A stretch of 64,000 nucleotides of DNA from Calothrix brevissima NIES-22 (GTDB lineage Bacteria; Cyanobacteriota; Cyanobacteriia; Cyanobacteriales; Nostocaceae). The notes under the pieces were generated by a model. It searched no databases. It saw only the letters and a list, made by a program, of their open reading frames with translations, and was not told the origin of the DNA. The position numbers and the translations under genes are program-made. Shown piece after piece: positions 63,342 to 64,000 of the stretch. The DNA is taken from NCBI RefSeq assembly GCF_002367995.1, contig NZ_AP018207.1:744001-808000 (forward strand), written 5' to 3'. Numbering within the stretch: the first letter of the stretch is position 1; every line of letters begins with the position of its first letter.

Positions 63342-64000
63342 ATGGGGTTAGACTTTTCTGGGCAAAATCTCCGAGGACGCAACTTCAAAGGACAAGACCT
63401 TGCGGGTGCTAACTTTAGCTATGCCGACATTCGAGGGGCAAATTTCACCAATGCTAATTTAACAGGTGCAAACTTCAGCCATGCCAAAGCGGGACTGCAA
63501 AGTCGATGGCTAATTCTACTAGTCCTTATTTCGTGGCTGTTTTCGGGACTGTCAGGATGCTTATGGGCTTACAACGGTGTTGCAGTTTCCCTAGTACTTA
63601 CGAAGTCTTACCAAAAACAGTTTGCAGGCTGGACTGCTTTAATCTTATTAGTTGTCTTTTTCTATGTCACAATTCGCTTAGGATTAACAGTTAGTTTAAG
63701 AGCTATTGCCGTTGCTGGAGCCATTGTCTTAGCTGTTGCCGGAGCCTTTGCTGTCGCCTTCGCCTTTAGTGGAACTGTACCCGGATTTTTAGCAGTTGCC
63801 TTCGCCGTTGCCGGAGCCGTTGCCGGAGCCTTTGCTGTTGCCGTTGCTGTTGCCGTCGCTGGAGCCGTTACTAGATGTGTTGCTGAAGTCATAGCCCTTA
63901 CGATAGCCTTCGTCGTCGCGGAAGCTGTCGCCAGAGCCTTTGCCATTATAAGAGATATGGCCTTCTCGGAAGGTACCGCCAGAGCCTTTACCATAGCTGG
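63342..64000 (+). CDS. Pentapeptide-repeat membrane protein, cut by window end
   Basis: An ATG at 63342 opens a frame that runs off the window (219 codons visible). The first 50 residues are pentapeptide repeats A(D/N)Lxx (LAGANFSYADIRGANFTNAN, LTGANFSHAK), followed by hydrophobic segments (LILLVLISWLFSGLSGCLWA; WTALILLVVFFYVTIRLGL). From about 120 onward come very repetitive Ala/Val/Gly/Phe segments (VAGAVAGAFAVAVAVAVAGA), encoded by GCCGTTGCC-type DNA. The second part probably forms further helices. The C-terminus is not seen. Role unknown. Confidence 0.88.
   Translation, partial: MGLDFSGQNLRGRNFKGQDLAGANFSYADIRGANFTNANLTGANFSHAKAGLQSRWLILLVLISWLFSGLSGCLWAYNGVAVSLVLTKSYQKQFAGWTALILLVVFFYVTIRLGLTVSLRAIAVAGAIVLAVAGAFAVAFAFSGTVPGFLAVAFAVAGAVAGAFAVAVAVAVAGAVTRCVAEVIALTIAFVVAEAVARAFAIIRDMAFSEGTARAFTIA

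Noticed and set aside
1-64000. tRNA, rRNA or complete transposase genes
   Set aside because: None recognised on either strand by eye; a covariance or HMM search could still find a small RNA.

Overview
The window looks like chromosomal DNA of a filamentous, probably heterocyst-forming (Nostocales-type) cyanobacterium. The evidence is the very frequent HIP1 octamer GCGATCGC, heptamer tandem repeats (STRR) between genes, a ferrochelatase with a C-terminal chlorophyll-binding helix, WD40-fused Ser/Thr kinases, and an inducible CO2-uptake NDH-1 operon. The species cannot be fixed from sequence alone. No rRNA, tRNA, CRISPR array or complete transposase gene was seen. Mobile traces are MITE-like inverted-repeat elements, toxin-antitoxin modules and gene remnants.

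Layout. 0-5.2 kb: hemH, a WD40 lipoprotein, a DUF4126 membrane protein, purB and a DUF421 protein. 5.3-13.7 kb: a signalling cluster of three Ser/Thr kinases (two fused to seven-bladed WD40 propellers behind a Cys-rich N-terminus), a free secreted WD40 propeller and a proline-rich exported protein, with a 185-bp MITE among them. 14-24 kb: a WGxxGxxG protein, two unlisted small ORFs, then pbpC facing away from a giant alpha-2-macroglobulin lipoprotein that lacks the thioester. The 3' end of the macroglobulin gene is repeated about 0.9 kb downstream, on the far side of a PIN-toxin module. 24-28.3 kb: a toxin-antitoxin zone (PIN module, orphan HicB-like, HigBA) and an unidentified three-gene operon. 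28.4-36.5 kb: a lipoprotein, an SLH-fasciclin-beta-barrel envelope protein, a 1.2-kb gene-free stretch, a 2OG-Fe(II) oxygenase-like protein and an FAD oxidoreductase.

36.7-44.3 kb: a chemotaxis locus. A leftward CheY-CheC-hybrid kinase operon (ending in an internally deleted FAD monooxygenase) diverges from a rightward CheA-CheW-soluble MCP operon. 44.4-54.3 kb: a gene remnant, a Uma2 nuclease, an ABC-2 permease, a DedA protein, two paralogous Ala-rich RTX-like proteins separated by a MITE, an LD-carboxypeptidase, a Lin0512 protein and an AbrB-type membrane protein. 54.8-61.4 kb: a leftward CO2-concentrating operon, ndhF3 - Tat-exported beta-carbonic anhydrase - ndhD3 - CDP-alcohol phosphatidyltransferase - cupA. 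61.7-64 kb: a small membrane protein, a RelE/ParE-type module, a run of hairpins, a strict 21-bp tandem array, and a pentapeptide-repeat membrane protein cut by the window end.

The most notable points are: the duplicated macroglobulin tail bracketing a toxin-antitoxin cassette, with the repeat starting exactly at a HIP1 site; the carbonic anhydrase and lipid-enzyme genes inside the NDH-1MS operon; two separate arrays that both have an exact 21-bp period; and a CheC-containing chemotaxis locus with no visible CheR or CheB.
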